This document shows positions 24,891-25,209 of a DNA stretch of 25,209 nucleotides, piece after piece. The position numbers and the translations under genes are program-made. Within the stretch, counting starts at the first letter, position 1. The number at the start of each line of letters is the position of its first letter. Under the pieces are notes generated by a model. The model did not search any database. It was given only the letters and a program-made list of their open reading frames with translations, and was not told where the DNA came from. The DNA comes from Methanobacterium sp. GTDB lineage: Archaea > Methanobacteriota > Methanobacteria > Methanobacteriales > Methanobacteriaceae. Where the stretch lies: NCBI GenBank assembly GCA_003151535.1, contig PLXT01000036.1, positions 10,564 to 35,772 on the forward strand, in the 5' to 3' direction.

Positions 24891-25209
24891 AAAATAAAAT
24901 TTTGAAGAAAAATAAAAAGTTCCCTAGTTTTTTTTTATTTATATTTTTTATACTTTAATTTTAATTATATTAATATTTAATAATATTTAATACTATATAA
25001 ATATATCTAAAAATAAACAAAAAAATAAGAATTCAAATACATTATTAATACATTACAAATGCAAAATTTTTATTTTTTTCTTAACTATGCTTTAAATTAA
25101 CTTATAATTTTATATTTAATAAATAAAGTTTAAATTTAAATTCATATTTATTTCTTTTTCTTCAAAATTTTTAGTATTCACTTTAAATTATAGTCAAGTA
25201 CCTATCATT

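Larger units (their letters stand above)
24270..25209. other. Very A+T-rich gene-free region upstream of cbiB
   Basis: No supported gene is seen in this 940-base end. It contains many A and T tracts, including a perfect A8/T7 palindrome at 24427-24441, the two direct repeats at 24508-24524 and 24580-24596, and the 107-base terminal-inverted-repeat element at 24784-24890. A degenerate third relative of the direct repeat (ACATTACAAATGCA) is at 25050-25063. The right edge may be the control region of a gene outside the window. Confidence 0.5.

Noticed and set aside
24508..25063. CRISPR-like array from the repeated GCATTGCAAGTGTA
   Set aside because: Only two good copies, too short, with no regular spacer unit and no cas genes.

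Overview
The window looks like chromosomal DNA of a methanogenic archaeon of the Methanobacteriales, most likely a Methanobacterium-type organism. The evidence is strongly A+T-rich DNA, archaeal Shine-Dalgarno sites (GGTGA, GGAGG), and archaeal hallmark genes: the small subunit of DNA polymerase D (DP1), an XPD/Rad3-type helicase, a UPF0147 protein, an archaeal Ogg glycosylase, and anaerobic-type cobalamin genes (cobJ/cbiH with a Cys-rich tail, cbiG, cbiB). The single tRNA carries no encoded CCA. The genus is inferred from gene content, not from a marker gene.

Layout. 1-5240: Rad3/XPD-type helicase, a three-part iron-sulfur protein with two CDGSH motifs, a LigB-type dioxygenase, tRNA-Arg(UCG), hisF and an isochorismatase-fold hydrolase. 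5400-11050: an accessory stretch with a tag-mpg alkylation-repair cassette broken by frameshifts, an unknown protein with a possible TFB-like cyclin repeat, a proteasome-beta-like Ntn hydrolase with an N-terminal serine, an intact Ogg glycosylase, a frameshifted gene of unknown function, and a frameshifted small membrane protein on the minus strand. 11200-17520: a GAF protein, a cyclophilin, argD, a decayed 14-TM MFS transporter, and the overlapping lysA-dapF pair for lysine/diaminopimelate synthesis. 17520-17920: a gene-free gap between convergent genes, holding a cluster of inverted repeats. 17920-24270: cobJ, a small exported protein, DP1, a class II aldolase, UPF0147, cbiG and cbiB. 24270-25209: a very A+T-rich gene-free end with a MITE-like element and a pair of direct repeats.

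How the genes work together. Two biosynthetic themes are clear. argD, lysA and dapF serve arginine and lysine formation, and cobJ, cbiG and cbiB make the corrinoid that methanogens need for methyl transfer. DNA maintenance is represented by the helicase, DP1, Ogg and the remains of tag and mpg. Five accessory loci carry frameshifts or stops, while all housekeeping genes are open. I take this as gene decay rather than poor sequence, though read data would be needed to prove it.

The best candidates for new biology are the N-terminal-Ser proteasome-like protein, the structured element between dapF and cobJ, the TFB-like hypothetical protein with its duplicated 3' tail, and the class II aldolase whose ribosome binding site points to an ATA codon. 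I saw no CRISPR array, defence island, prophage or complete transposon.
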